Positions 1-8,974 of a stretch of 30,482 nucleotides of DNA are shown in pieces. The stretch comes from an uncultured Clostridiaceae bacterium (GTDB taxonomy: Bacteria > Bacillota > Clostridia > Lachnospirales > Lachnospiraceae), in the NCBI GenBank assembly GCA_949948825.1, contig CATLIJ010000003.1, positions 1-30,482 of the forward strand, given 5' to 3'. Positions within the stretch are counted from its first letter, which is position 1. Each line of letters opens with the position of its first letter. Position numbers and translations under genes: made by a program. The notes beneath the pieces are model-generated. The model was not told the DNA's origin and did no database searches. It saw only the letters and a list, made by a program, of their open reading frames with translations.

Positions 1-1122
1 AATATCCGCAGGGGGGATATTCTTCTTCATCACCCCTACCAGACCTTTGACCCTGTGGTGAACTTTGTCCGGCAGGCCTCCAGAGATCCGGAGGTTCTTG
101 CTATTAAGCAGACCCTGTACCGGGTCAGCGGACATTCTCCCATTGTGGCAGCTCTGGCAGAGGCAGCAGACAACGGAAAGCAGGTTTCTGTGCTTGTGGA
201 GCTGAAGGCGCGCTTTGATGAGGAAAACAACATTAACTGGGCAAAAAAGCTGGAGAAGGCAGGATGTCATGTAATCTACGGGCTGATGGGCTTAAAGACC
301 CACTGCAAGATTACCCTGGTAGTGCGGAGGGAGGAGGACGGCATACGTCGGTATGTTCACCTGGGAACCGGCAATTACAATGATTCAACAGCAAGGCTGT
401 ACACGGACTGCGGGCTGATGACCTGCAATCCCAAGATCGGACAGGATGCAACAGCAGTATTCAATATGCTGTCCGGCTATTCAGAGCCGCCGGCCTGGAA
501 TAAGCTTTCTCTGGCGCCTCTTTGGCTGCGGAGCAAATTTATCAAGATGATCCGCCGGGAGACTGCTCATGCCAGAGAGGGGAAGCGCTCCCATATTATG
601 GCAAAGATGAACTCTCTGTGCGACAAGGAGATTATTGCTAATCTCTATGAGGCCTCCTGTGCAGGAGTAAAGGTGGAGCTGGTCATAAGAGGAATCTGCT
701 GCCTGAAGGCAGGAGTGGCGGGCTTAAGTGAAAATATCAGCGTTCACTCTATTGTGGGCAATTTTCTGGAGCATGCCCGGATTTTCTATTTTGAAAATAA
801 CGGAAGTCCGGAGGTATATATGGGCAGCGCAGACTGGATGCCCAGGAATCTTGACAAGCGGGTGGAAATCCTGTTTCCAGTGGAGGCTCCGGAGCTGAAG
901 GAACAGGTGATTCATATTCTTCAGGTTCAGCTGGAGGACAATGTGAAGGCTCACATTTTACAGCCAGACGGAACTTATGAAAAAATCGACAAAAGGGGAA
1001 AAGAGCTGGTGACAGCTCAGCTTCAGTTCTGCGAGGAGGCTATGGCTGCCGCCTCGGCAAGGAAGCAGGAGGCCTCTGTGGATGTTTATGAAACCCGGAG
1101 GTTTGTGCCGGCAGAGGCTTAA
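1..1122 (+). CDS. ppk1: Polyphosphate kinase 1, C-terminal part (5' truncated by window edge)
   Basis: The frame is open from base 1 and ends in TAA at 1120-1122, giving the last 373 codons of a protein that is usually about 700 residues; the N-terminal half lies outside the window. Ppk1 reversibly transfers the gamma phosphate of ATP onto inorganic polyphosphate. Visible signatures are GDILLHHPYQTFDPV at the left edge, the GLKTHCKI segment whose His (codon 301-303) matches the autophosphorylated catalytic His of the family, HLGTGNYN, and FLEHARIFYF, whose His (codon 772-774) matches the second conserved His. Both phospholipase-D-like catalytic subdomains therefore look intact. It is followed by a stem-loop and then a separate two-component operon, so it is probably the last gene of its unit. 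The identification is secure; activity is inferred. Confidence 0.96.
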   Translation, partial: NIRRGDILLHHPYQTFDPVVNFVRQASRDPEVLAIKQTLYRVSGHSPIVAALAEAADNGKQVSVLVELKARFDEENNINWAKKLEKAGCHVIYGLMGLKTHCKITLVVRREEDGIRRYVHLGTGNYNDSTARLYTDCGLMTCNPKIGQDATAVFNMLSGYSEPPAWNKLSLAPLWLRSKFIKMIRRETAHAREGKRSHIMAKMNSLCDKEIIANLYEASCAGVKVELVIRGICCLKAGVAGLSENISVHSIVGNFLEHARIFYFENNGSPEVYMGSADWMPRNLDKRVEILFPVEAPELKEQVIHILQVQLEDNVKAHILQPDGTYEKIDKRGKELVTAQLQFCEEAMAAASARKQEASVDVYETRRFVPAEA

Positions 1123-1162
1123 GTACAGGCGGCCTTTCTGCATAAAAGAATAAATCTGCAAA

Positions 1163-1207
1163 AAAGGGCAGGGCAGTGAACCCATGGTAAAGGGTTTGCT
1201 GCCCTTT
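1163..1207 (+). terminator. Probable terminator stem-loop after ppk1
   Basis: AAAGGGCAG (1163-1171) is the exact reverse complement of CTGCCCTTT (1199-1207), with an inner AACCC/GGGTT pairing. The right arm ends in a short T run but has no long T tract after it. Its place 40 bases after the ppk1 stop supports a terminator, possibly bidirectional because of the A-rich left side. Confidence 0.6.
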
Positions 1208-1318
1208 CTGACAGGCGGATTCCTGGAAAATCCTAGAACATTTGTAATAAAAAAGTAAGGCACAAACCGACATTTTATGCTACACTATTCAATAGAATAA
1301 CAAGAGGAGGAAACCATC

Positions 1319-2023
1319 ATGGCGGAGACCAGTATTTTGATTGTAGATGATGAACAGGAGATTGCGGATCTGGTAGAAATCTATCTGGTCAGTGACGGAT
1401 ACAGGGTATTTAAAGCCAACAGCGCCCAGGAGGGCCTGGATATTCTGGAGAAGGAAGAGATTCATCTGGTGCTTTTGGATATTATGATGCCAGGGATGAC
1501 CGGACTGGAGATGTGTAAAAAGATTCGGGAGACCAACAATATTCCGATTATTATGATCAGCGCCAAGTCCACGGATCTGGATAAGATTCTGGGCCTTGGC
1601 ACAGGAGCAGATGACTATGTGGCAAAACCGTTTAACCCGCTGGAGGTGTCAGCACGGGTCAAGTCCCAGCTGAGACGGTATACTCAGCTGAACCCTAACA
1701 GCAATGTCCATGAGAACGTGAAAAATGAGATCAGCATTCGGGGACTGACCATTAATAAAGACAACCACAAGGTTACGGTTTATGACGAGGAAGTGAAGCT
1801 TACTCCCATTGAGTTTGATATATTATATCTTCTGGCCTCCAATCCAGGGAAGGTGTTCAGCACAGATGAGATTTTTGAGAAAGTGTGGAACGAGAAGGTG
1901 TATGAGGCCAACAACACGGTTATGGTACATATCCGCCGCCTGCGCGGTAAAATGAAAGAGGATGAGCGTCAGGATAAGATCATTACAACCGTGTGGGGGG
2001 TAGGATATAAAATTGAAAAGTAA
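1319..2023 (+). CDS. OmpR/PhoB-family response regulator (VanR-like)
   Basis: This 234-residue protein has an N-terminal receiver domain with the acidic pair at residues 10-11, the phosphoacceptor Asp at about residue 54 (LLDIMMPG), and the conserved Lys in VAKPF. A C-terminal winged-helix DNA-binding domain follows (about 130-234, with LTPIEFDILYLLASNPGKVF and a VWGVGYKIEK end), as in the OmpR/PhoB family. The start is supported by an AGAGGAGG ribosome site at 1303-1310. It overlaps the downstream kinase gene by 11 bases, so the two are co-translated as a cognate pair. Because no clear terminator or promoter separates the kinase from the following ABC exporter genes, that exporter is the most likely target or partner. 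The signal sensed is unknown. Confidence 0.95.
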   Translation: MAETSILIVDDEQEIADLVEIYLVSDGYRVFKANSAQEGLDILEKEEIHLVLLDIMMPGMTGLEMCKKIRETNNIPIIMISAKSTDLDKILGLGTGADDYVAKPFNPLEVSARVKSQLRRYTQLNPNSNVHENVKNEISIRGLTINKDNHKVTVYDEEVKLTPIEFDILYLLASNPGKVFSTDEIFEKVWNEKVYEANNTVMVHIRRLRGKMKEDERQDKIITTVWGVGYKIEK

Positions 2024-3155
2024 GAGAAGCGATATGCGGCGCCGTTTCCGCACCCGCTTAATTGCCAATATTGTGTACAGCACCCTGGTTGCCTGTCTGG
2101 TGGAAGTGTTTCTGGTGACGAATCTGGCCATGCTGGCTGAGTATGCCAGAGAATCTCAGTGGAACAATGCGCTTATGGCCATGATTTATGACCGGGATCT
2201 GGTGATTATTCTTGGATATGTTCTGCTGGGAGTGATGGTTTTTTCCGTGACCTTTCTTCTTCTCCAGGAGAAGACCCTGGTTTACATTGAGAAGATTTCT
2301 CATGCAGTCAGGAATATTTCCGAGGGGGACTTAAACACTGCAGTAGAGGTGGTGGGAGATGATGAGTTTTCTTCCATGGCAGAGAATCTGAACAAGATGG
2401 TGGAAGATATCCGGCGTCTTATGGATAAAGAGCGGGAGGCAGAGCGGACCAAAAATGAACTGATTACAAATGTTGCCCATGATTTGCGCACCCCTCTCAC
2501 CTCCATCATCGGCTATCTGGAGCTTCTTTCCGGAAAGACGTCCACCCCTTTGCCTCAGGAGGTTCAGAAAAAGTATATGGACATTGCATATGGGAAATCC
2601 AAGCGGCTGGAAAAGCTGATTGAAGACTTGTTTGGATTCACAAAGCTGAATTACGGCAAGATTTCCATGCAGGTGTCCAAGGTGGATATTATTAAGCTGC
2701 TGGGACAGCTTTTGGAGGAGTCCTATCCGAATTTTTCCAGAAAGAATCTGTCCTATGAGCTACAGAGCAATGTGCCGGCCAAGGTGATTACAGCAGACGG
2801 CAACCTTTTGGCCAGACTTTTTGATAATCTGATTAACAATGCAATCAAGTATGGGGCAGAGGGCAAGCGGGTTCTGGTAAAGGTTCTGGCAGCGGCAGAT
2901 ACTGTACAGGTGTCTGTGACCAATTATGGATATGTGATTCCGCCGGAGGAGCTGCCTTTGATATTTGACAAATTTTACCGGGTGGAGCAGTCCCGTTCCT
3001 CCCATACCGGCGGCACAGGGCTTGGACTGGCTATTGTGAAAAATATTGTGGATATGCATGGGGGAGACATTACCGTAAAAAGTGATTTAAATGGAACCGT
3101 GTTTACAGTGACTCTGAAGGTGGATTTTGATATTGAGAAAGAGAATTTTGGATAA
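2013..3155 (+). CDS. Sensor histidine kinase (VanS-like)
   Basis: This is an inner-membrane sensor kinase of up to 380 residues. Two transmembrane helices (about 17-39 and 62-85) flank a very short extracellular loop of about 22 residues. A HAMP-like linker (about 86-145), a dimerisation/phosphoacceptor helix with NVAHDLRTPLTSIIGYLE (His156), an N box (NLINNAIKYG) and a G box (TGGTGLGLAIVKNIV) follow. All catalytic motifs look intact. The longest frame begins with TTG at 2013, overlapping the regulator gene; an ATG at 2034 seven codons later is an alternative start. The tiny external loop suggests intramembrane sensing or sensing through the neighbouring ABC transporter, as in the BceS-type logic. 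That last point is inference. Confidence 0.94.
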   Translation: MKSKRSDMRRRFRTRLIANIVYSTLVACLVEVFLVTNLAMLAEYARESQWNNALMAMIYDRDLVIILGYVLLGVMVFSVTFLLLQEKTLVYIEKISHAVRNISEGDLNTAVEVVGDDEFSSMAENLNKMVEDIRRLMDKEREAERTKNELITNVAHDLRTPLTSIIGYLELLSGKTSTPLPQEVQKKYMDIAYGKSKRLEKLIEDLFGFTKLNYGKISMQVSKVDIIKLLGQLLEESYPNFSRKNLSYELQSNVPAKVITADGNLLARLFDNLINNAIKYGAEGKRVLVKVLAAADTVQVSVTNYGYVIPPEELPLIFDKFYRVEQSRSSHTGGTGLGLAIVKNIVDMHGGDITVKSDLNGTVFTVTLKVDFDIEKENFG

Positions 3156-3178
3156 AAGCGGGGCAGGAGGCAGGAAGG

Positions 3179-5713
3179 ATGAATAACAGACAGGTCAGAC
3201 CAGAGCGGAAGCAAATCCCGGCAGCCAGGGGGATGCCTCGCGGTCTGGCTTTTTTGGCGCTGATTTTTTGCTTTATTTTATGGGGCTTTTGCTTTGAGGC
3301 TGCAAGGTCTGGCAGCTTAAGCTTTCCGGGGGGCAGTCAGACAGCTTATGGAGCTGAGCCAGACAAAGTCTTATCCGGTGTGGAGCTTCAGGTAAAATAC
3401 GGATATGACAACACAGCAAAGGGCGGGTGTTCCATACCAGTAGAGGTGACGGTTTCCAATGGACAGGATTCTCTGCTGGAAGGGATAATAAAAATCAAAT
3501 CCATGGAATCTGACGGCGCTGTTTACCATTATATATATAGAATAGAATTGGAGTCCGGAGGGGAACAGACCAATCAATATTATATTCCCATTGGAACAGA
3601 TGCAGACCGGCTGTATGTGACCCTGGAGGACAGACAGGGAGTTGTGCTTTCCCAGGAGCACATTACCTTAAATGTAAGCCGCGATGTGCCGGAGCTGTTC
3701 ATCGGAATTTTGTCCGATCATCCGGGAGAACTGAAATATCTGGATGGGGTGGGGATTCATTACAGTGCGCTTCGGACCCGTACCTTTGATCTGGATAAGG
3801 AAAGCTTTCCAGAAGAAGAGCTGGGGCTGAATATGCTGGATGTGCTGGTAGTCAATAATTTTAAGCTTCGGGATCTGTCAGAGCAGCAGACTTCTGCGAT
3901 TATGGACTGGGTTCACAGCGGCGGCGTGCTGCTTTTGGGAACCGGACAGCGGGTGGGAGATACCCTGGGCCGTTTTGCGCCGGAGCTGTTGGATGATTCC
4001 TATGGAACTCCTGTCCTTCATTCCGTGGATTTGGGAGAGGACTTTTCTCTGGACAGTCCGGCAGAGGGGCTTTTTGATTTGGTTTGTGTGGATATTCCGC
4101 TTCACGGCGGCAATGTGATTCTTTCCAGCAACGGATTTTCCCTTTTGACAGCAGCTTCAAAGGAGCAGGGTCTGATCGGGGTGTTTAGCTTTGATCTGGC
4201 AAAGATCGGAGTTTTCTGCCAGGAACGGCCCTCTTATGTGGATTATATTTTTACCTCTCTTTTGGGGGAGTCCCGAATTAACCGGCTGGCAGATGTGGTA
4301 TACAGCGGCAATTCGGAAAAATACTGGTCTGTACAGAGCCTGATCAATACAGGAAATGTGGAGAAGCTGCCTAACCTTTTATTCTATACAGGTGTGGTGG
4401 CGGTCTATCTGCTGCTGCTTGGGCCAGGGATGTATTTGTATCTGAAAAACCGTCAGATGCAGCTTTATTACCGGAGAGGCGTGGTGGTACTGTCTCTTAT
4501 TTTTGCTGTGGTGATCTATGTGATGGGAATGACCACCCGCTTTCAGTCTACCTTTTATACCTATGCCTCCATTCAGGATGTGACAGAGGATTATGTTACG
4601 GACACTACTTATGTGAATATTCGTAATCCATATAACCGTCCCTATCAGGTGGAGCTGGACCCCTCCTATTCAGTGCTGCCGATTACCCGCAGCTACCAGA
4701 GAGAACAGTCAGACCGTTTCCGGTTTACCGGGGAGGAAGCTTATCAGATTGCCATTAGCCGGGGACCGGACCAGCTGACCATTCGGGGACAGAATATTAC
4801 GGCATTTTCGCCCCGTTATTTTCGCCTGGAGCGGAAGACAGATAATACGGAGAAAATCGGTATCACAGGGGATGTGGATTATTTTGAAGGGAATTTAAGC
4901 GGAAGCATCACAAACCATTTTCCATTTCCTCTTGAAAATGCAACTTTGCTGCTCTATGGCAATATGGTGTTTCTTGGACGGCTGGAGCCGGAGGAGACCT
5001 GCAGGCTGGAGGATTTGAAGCTTCTGCGCTTTCCCCTGAATCATTCTTATGTGGTGGCGGAGAGAATCATCGGAAGAGACCTGCTCTCCCGGACGGATAT
5101 TCAGAATACAGCTTATTTGCTGGCTTTGGAGCGGTTTAATATGCTTACCTTTTATTTGGATAACTATATGGGGAATTACAGTGCAGATGCACGGGTGATT
5201 GCATTCAGCACAGAGAAGGAGGAGAGTCCGTTTCTGCGGGAAACAGACCCTGAGACCTATGGACATACCATGCTGACCTCCCTGGTGCCGGTCAATGCCT
5301 CCAGGGACCGGCTGCTTTACCGGTCTGTTCTGATGAAGACTCCCAAGGTGGTAAGCGGAATCTATGATGCCAGGTCCAATTCTATGAATGGAACTGAGCC
5401 TTTGACCCTGGAATATCAGATGGGAACAGAGATTGATGTGGAAAGTCTGACCTTTGAGTCTGTGTCAGAAGAATTTTTAAAGGACAGCAGTGACAATTAT
5501 ATTGAGGCGTTTTCCGGGAGCATCTATTTCTACAATTATATCAGCGGCAATTTTGACCGGATGGAGCTGGTCGGGCAAACCATGGATGTGGAGCAGCTGT
5601 ATCCTTATCTGTCGCCGGGAAATACATTGACGGTCCGGTATGTGTATGGCGGCCCTGGCATTTATAATGAAATTCAGCTTCCAATGCCTATGGCTGCAGG
5701 AAGGGAGCGGTAA
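3179..5713 (+). CDS. Large membrane-anchored extracellular protein of an ABC-2 exporter operon
   Basis: This 844-residue protein starts at ATG 3179 with AGGAGG at 3165-3170. It has an N-terminal hydrophobic signal/anchor (about 22-41), an extracytoplasmic region of about 360 residues, two adjacent transmembrane helices (about 400-421 and 433-450), and then a second extracytoplasmic domain of about 390 residues with no further helix. Residues about 170-260 (LFIGILSDHP, LDVLVVNNF, WVHSGGVLLLGTG) resemble the class I glutamine-amidotransferase-like fold that occurs, without catalysis, in auxiliary proteins of ABC-2 transporters such as GldG. No catalytic Cys is evident there. The stop overlaps the ATG of the ATPase gene (TAATG), so it is translationally coupled and probably forms part of the transporter. 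I do not recognise a named family, and the substrate is unknown. Confidence 0.85.
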   Translation: MNNRQVRPERKQIPAARGMPRGLAFLALIFCFILWGFCFEAARSGSLSFPGGSQTAYGAEPDKVLSGVELQVKYGYDNTAKGGCSIPVEVTVSNGQDSLLEGIIKIKSMESDGAVYHYIYRIELESGGEQTNQYYIPIGTDADRLYVTLEDRQGVVLSQEHITLNVSRDVPELFIGILSDHPGELKYLDGVGIHYSALRTRTFDLDKESFPEEELGLNMLDVLVVNNFKLRDLSEQQTSAIMDWVHSGGVLLLGTGQRVGDTLGRFAPELLDDSYGTPVLHSVDLGEDFSLDSPAEGLFDLVCVDIPLHGGNVILSSNGFSLLTAASKEQGLIGVFSFDLAKIGVFCQERPSYVDYIFTSLLGESRINRLADVVYSGNSEKYWSVQSLINTGNVEKLPNLLFYTGVVAVYLLLLGPGMYLYLKNRQMQLYYRRGVVVLSLIFAVVIYVMGMTTRFQSTFYTYASIQDVTEDYVTDTTYVNIRNPYNRPYQVELDPSYSVLPITRSYQREQSDRFRFTGEEAYQIAISRGPDQLTIRGQNITAFSPRYFRLERKTDNTEKIGITGDVDYFEGNLSGSITNHFPFPLENATLLLYGNMVFLGRLEPEETCRLEDLKLLRFPLNHSYVVAERIIGRDLLSRTDIQNTAYLLALERFNMLTFYLDNYMGNYSADARVIAFSTEKEESPFLRETDPETYGHTMLTSLVPVNASRDRLLYRSVLMKTPKVVSGIYDARSNSMNGTEPLTLEYQMGTEIDVESLTFESVSEEFLKDSSDNYIEAFSGSIYFYNYISGNFDRMELVGQTMDVEQLYPYLSPGNTLTVRYVYGGPGIYNEIQLPMPMAAGRER

Positions 5714-6681
5714 TGCTTAAGATTGAAAGGCTGAGAAAGGTGTTTGGGAATTACCATGCTCTGGACGGGCTGGATATGGATATTCCAGACGGGGCTTTGT
5801 ATGGTTTTGTGGGACCCAACGGAGCAGGAAAAACCACAACCATTAAGATTGTCAGCGGTTTGCTTTTGCCGGATGGAGGCACAGTGGAGATTGACGGGAT
5901 GGATGCATTGGCTTATCCTTACCGTCTGAAGGAAAAGATTGGATATGTTCCGGATTATTTTGGAGTTTATGACAACCTGAAGGTGTGGGAATATATGGAA
6001 TTTTTTGCCTCCTGTTATGGAATGGAGGGGCTTACCGCCAGGAAGCGCTCCTTGACCCTGTTAGACCAGGTTGGCCTTGGGGACAAGGAGGACTTTTATG
6101 TGGATGGACTTTCCCGTGGAATGAAACAGCGCCTTTGTCTTGCACGGGCGCTCCTTCACAACCCGGCTCTTCTGGTGTTAGACGAGCCGGCAGCAGGATT
6201 GGACCCAAGAACAAGACTGGAGTTTCGGGAGACCATCCGGGAGCTGAATCAGCAGGGAATGACCATTCTTTTAAGCTCTCACCTGCTTTCGGATCTGACT
6301 GAGCTTTGTACAGATATTGGGATTGTGGATGCGGGAAAAATGCTGCTGACGGGAAGCGTGGAGGAGATTATTGAGAAAATCCATACTTCAAAACCAGTGA
6401 TTATTTCGATTTATAAAAATATGGAGACTGCACTTAATCTTTTAAAGGAGCATCCTCTGGTCCGCTCCATTTCAGTGAAGGACTCGGAGATTCTGGTGCA
6501 GTTTGCAGGAAGCGAGAGACAGGAAAGCGGACTTTTGACGGAGCTGGTTCAGTCGGGAGTTCAGGTGCGGGGATTTATGAGGGAACCAGGCAGTTTAGAG
6601 GCTGTGTTTATGCAGCTTACAAGCCATGAAGAGGAAAGGGTGGTGCTTTCTTATGATGCTGATCGGGAATCCGGTTTATAA
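5713..6681 (+). CDS. ABC-2 type transporter ATP-binding protein
   Basis: This is a 322-residue cytoplasmic nucleotide-binding subunit. It shows Walker A GPNGAGKT (34-41), the signature LSRGMKQRL, Walker B LLVLDEPAAGLD and the switch His in LLSSHLL. A C-terminal extension of about 110 residues after the core is typical of DrrA/CcmA-like exporters. The ATG shares its A with the preceding TAA stop, and the 3' end overlaps the permease gene, so the three proteins are probably made together. It powers export or extraction of an unidentified substrate, or mechanical work on the envelope as proposed for GldA-type pumps. Confidence 0.95.
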   Translation: MLKIERLRKVFGNYHALDGLDMDIPDGALYGFVGPNGAGKTTTIKIVSGLLLPDGGTVEIDGMDALAYPYRLKEKIGYVPDYFGVYDNLKVWEYMEFFASCYGMEGLTARKRSLTLLDQVGLGDKEDFYVDGLSRGMKQRLCLARALLHNPALLVLDEPAAGLDPRTRLEFRETIRELNQQGMTILLSSHLLSDLTELCTDIGIVDAGKMLLTGSVEEIIEKIHTSKPVIISIYKNMETALNLLKEHPLVRSISVKDSEILVQFAGSERQESGLLTELVQSGVQVRGFMREPGSLEAVFMQLTSHEEERVVLSYDADRESGL

Positions 6682-7555
6682 AAGGGAGACGATGGTCAGC
6701 TCCCGCAGCTTTCGGCTGGCCCTGGTATTGCTGGTATTTAATGGGATTCTGGCGCTGGTGGCGCTTCTGAATATGTATTCTACCTTGACGCAGGTGCGGG
6801 TGACTGCAGAGATTCAGTACAGCAGTTTTATGGATTTGTACTTATTTGTGGCTGTTTTGGAATTTATTATGCTGGTGTTTATCATGCCTGCTCTTACAGC
6901 TGGAAGCATCAGCGGAGAGAGAGAACGGCAGACATTGGATCTGATGCTTTCTACCAAGATGACTCCTGCCCAGATTGTTTTGGGAAAGCTGGCAGCCTCT
7001 CTGAGTACCATGGTTTTGCTGATTATTTCCAGCTTTCCCATATTGGCCCTGGTGTTTGTGTATGGGGGCGTTACCATAAAGGATATGGGAATGCTGTTAA
7101 TCTGTTTCGGCGCGGCAGCTTTGTTTGTAGGCAGCCTGGGGATTTGCTGCTCCGCCCTGTTTGGCAAATCCACATTGTCTACAGTGGCAGCCTATGGGGT
7201 TATGGGAGCAGTGGCAGTGGGAACCTATGGGATTAACCAGCTGGCCTTATTTTTCAGCCGGATGCCAAATGGGGCATATTTTGTTTCCAGCGGGGCCGGA
7301 GCAGCAGAAGGCACATCAGGAGGACTTTTATATCTGCTTCTGATTAATCCCACCACTACGTTTATTATGACCATGCTGCGCCTGACAGGAAAGGACCAGG
7401 CTGGAGGCGGGATTATCCGGTGGTTTGGGACTCATGGAGAAAATTTTGTAAGCCGGAACTGGGTTCTGTGCAGTGTGGTGCTTCAGTCGGCATTGGCTGC
7501 GGGGATGATATGGGTTGCAGTGCGTGCAGTGGCGCCTGGACGGAAAGGCAGGTAA
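6653..7555 (+). CDS. ABC-2 type transporter permease
   Basis: This hydrophobic protein of about 300 residues has roughly six transmembrane helices. Between the second and third lies the ABC-2 hallmark cytoplasmic segment SGERERQTLDLMLSTKMTP, followed by a conserved QIVLGKL. The open frame extends to an ATG at 6626, but the ATG pair at 6653/6656, about 12 bases after GAGGAAAGGG (6631-6640), is the more plausible start. It then overlaps the ATPase gene by 29 bases or fewer. It should dimerise and pair with the adjacent ATPase. The large exporter-associated protein encoded upstream is the likely third component. Confidence 0.92.
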   Translation: MMLIGNPVYKRETMVSSRSFRLALVLLVFNGILALVALLNMYSTLTQVRVTAEIQYSSFMDLYLFVAVLEFIMLVFIMPALTAGSISGERERQTLDLMLSTKMTPAQIVLGKLAASLSTMVLLIISSFPILALVFVYGGVTIKDMGMLLICFGAAALFVGSLGICCSALFGKSTLSTVAAYGVMGAVAVGTYGINQLALFFSRMPNGAYFVSSGAGAAEGTSGGLLYLLLINPTTTFIMTMLRLTGKDQAGGGIIRWFGTHGENFVSRNWVLCSVVLQSALAAGMIWVAVRAVAPGRKGR

Positions 7556-7581
7556 AATGGTTACTGTTCACGGGGCGGGGA

Positions 7582-7610
7582 TTGAATAATCACATAAAAT
7601 GCAGTAGAAT
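7582..7610 (+). promoter_or_regulatory. Sigma-A type promoter for the SPFH gene
   Basis: TTGAAT (7582-7587) and TAGAAT (7605-7610) are separated by 17 bases, lying 31 bases before the SPFH start codon. This suggests that the SPFH/zinc-ribbon/TPM genes can be expressed independently of the exporter genes upstream. Confidence 0.6.
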
Positions 7611-7640
7611 AGTGAGAGAAAAACAACCAGGAGGAAGAGT

Positions 7641-8963
7641 ATGGGGATTATAAAAGCAGCTATGACAGCAATCGGGAGTTCGTTGGCAGATCAGTGGCTG
7701 GAGGTGATTGAGCCGGGAAATATGGGAGATCAGACCGTGTTTGCCAGCGGCGTGAAGATCCGCAAAGGCTCGAATACAAAAGGAACAGACAATTCTGTGT
7801 CTAATGGTTCTGTGATTCATGTGTACCCAAACCAGTTTATGATGGTGGTGGACGGGGGCAAGGTAGTGGACTACACAGCAGAGGAAGGGTATTATACAGT
7901 AAAAAATTCTTCCATGCCTTCCCTGTTTAATGGTCAGTTTCAGGACACCTTAAAGGAATCCTTTAACCGGATTAAATATGGAGGAGAGACACCAAAGGCA
8001 CAAAAGGTTTTTTATGTGAATCTTCAGGAGATCAAGGGAATCAAATTTGGCACCCGCAATCCGGTGAATTATTTTGACAGTTTTTACAACGCAGAGTTGT
8101 TTTTACGTGCTCATGGCACTTATTCGATTAAAATTACAGATCCGCTGCTTTTCTATGCACAGGTAATTCCAAAGAATGCCAGCAAGGTGGAGATCACATC
8201 CATCAATGAACAGTATATGAATGAGTTTCTGGAAGCATTTCAGGCATCTATCAACAAAATGTCAGCAGAAGGAGAGAGGATTTCCTTTGTGACCTCCAAG
8301 GGAACGGTTTTAAGCCGTCATATGTCTGAGGTCCTGGATGATGACTGGAAGAGAACCCGGGGCTTTGAGGTGATGAGCGTTGGCATTGCCAGCATTTCCT
8401 ACAATGAAGAATCACAGAAGCTTATCAATATGCGCAACCAGGGCGCAATGCTTTCAGACCCAGGAGTGCGGGAGGGCTATGTACAGGGCGCCATTGCCCG
8501 TGGACTGGAGGCAGCTGGCTCCAACTCCCAGGGAGCGATGGCAGGCTTTATGGGAATGGGAGTGGGAATGAATGCAGGCGGCGGCTTTATGGGAGCAGCC
8601 TCTGCAGCCAATATGCAGCAGATGCAGATGAATGCTCAGGGCGCTGGAAACAGGCCGGGATTTGGCGGGAACATGGCAGGCAGCTATGGAGCCAATGGTA
8701 CAGCCGGGGGAAGCACGGGTATGGGAGCAGGCGCCTCCTGGATGTGCCGGTGCGGCACGGCAAACACGGGAAAGTTCTGCAGTCAGTGCGGCGCGCCAAA
8801 GCCAGCGGCAGATACCTGGGTATGCAAATGCGGAGCTGTGAACACAGGAAGGTTCTGCAGTGAGTGCGGCAGTCAAAAGCCAGACGGAAATACCTGGGTA
8901 TGCAGCTGCGGCACAAGGAATACAGGAAAGTTCTGCAGTCAGTGCGGGAATCCGAAAGGCTGA
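7641..8963 (+). CDS. SPFH/Band-7 domain protein with three tandem C-terminal zinc ribbons (YdjI-like)
   Basis: This 440-residue protein starts at ATG 7641 after AGGAGGA. The N-terminal ~290 residues form an SPFH (stomatin/prohibitin/flotillin-like) domain with IIKAAMTAIGSSLADQW at the start, of the kind often annotated as virion core protein or YdjI. A Gly/Met/Ala-rich flexible linker (about 295-365) leads to three near-identical 26-residue repeats (about 367-440). Each has the pattern W-x-C-x-C-G-x8-C-x-x-C-G, i.e. one zinc ribbon per repeat. There is no transmembrane helix, so membrane attachment would be through partners. In Bacillus subtilis, YdjI is recruited to the membrane by YdjG and YdjH, and homologs of both appear to follow here. 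The triplicated ribbon is unusual. Confidence 0.9.
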   Translation: MGIIKAAMTAIGSSLADQWLEVIEPGNMGDQTVFASGVKIRKGSNTKGTDNSVSNGSVIHVYPNQFMMVVDGGKVVDYTAEEGYYTVKNSSMPSLFNGQFQDTLKESFNRIKYGGETPKAQKVFYVNLQEIKGIKFGTRNPVNYFDSFYNAELFLRAHGTYSIKITDPLLFYAQVIPKNASKVEITSINEQYMNEFLEAFQASINKMSAEGERISFVTSKGTVLSRHMSEVLDDDWKRTRGFEVMSVGIASISYNEESQKLINMRNQGAMLSDPGVREGYVQGAIARGLEAAGSNSQGAMAGFMGMGVGMNAGGGFMGAASAANMQQMQMNAQGAGNRPGFGGNMAGSYGANGTAGGSTGMGAGASWMCRCGTANTGKFCSQCGAPKPAADTWVCKCGAVNTGRFCSECGSQKPDGNTWVCSCGTRNTGKFCSQCGNPKG

Positions 8964-8974
8964 GGAAATCACAT

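Noticed and set aside
8864..8974. Upstream extension of the zinc-ribbon gene to ATG 8864
   Set aside because: It would overlap the SPFH ribbons by 100 bases, reads basic shadow sequence of them, and the ATG at 8975 has the better context.
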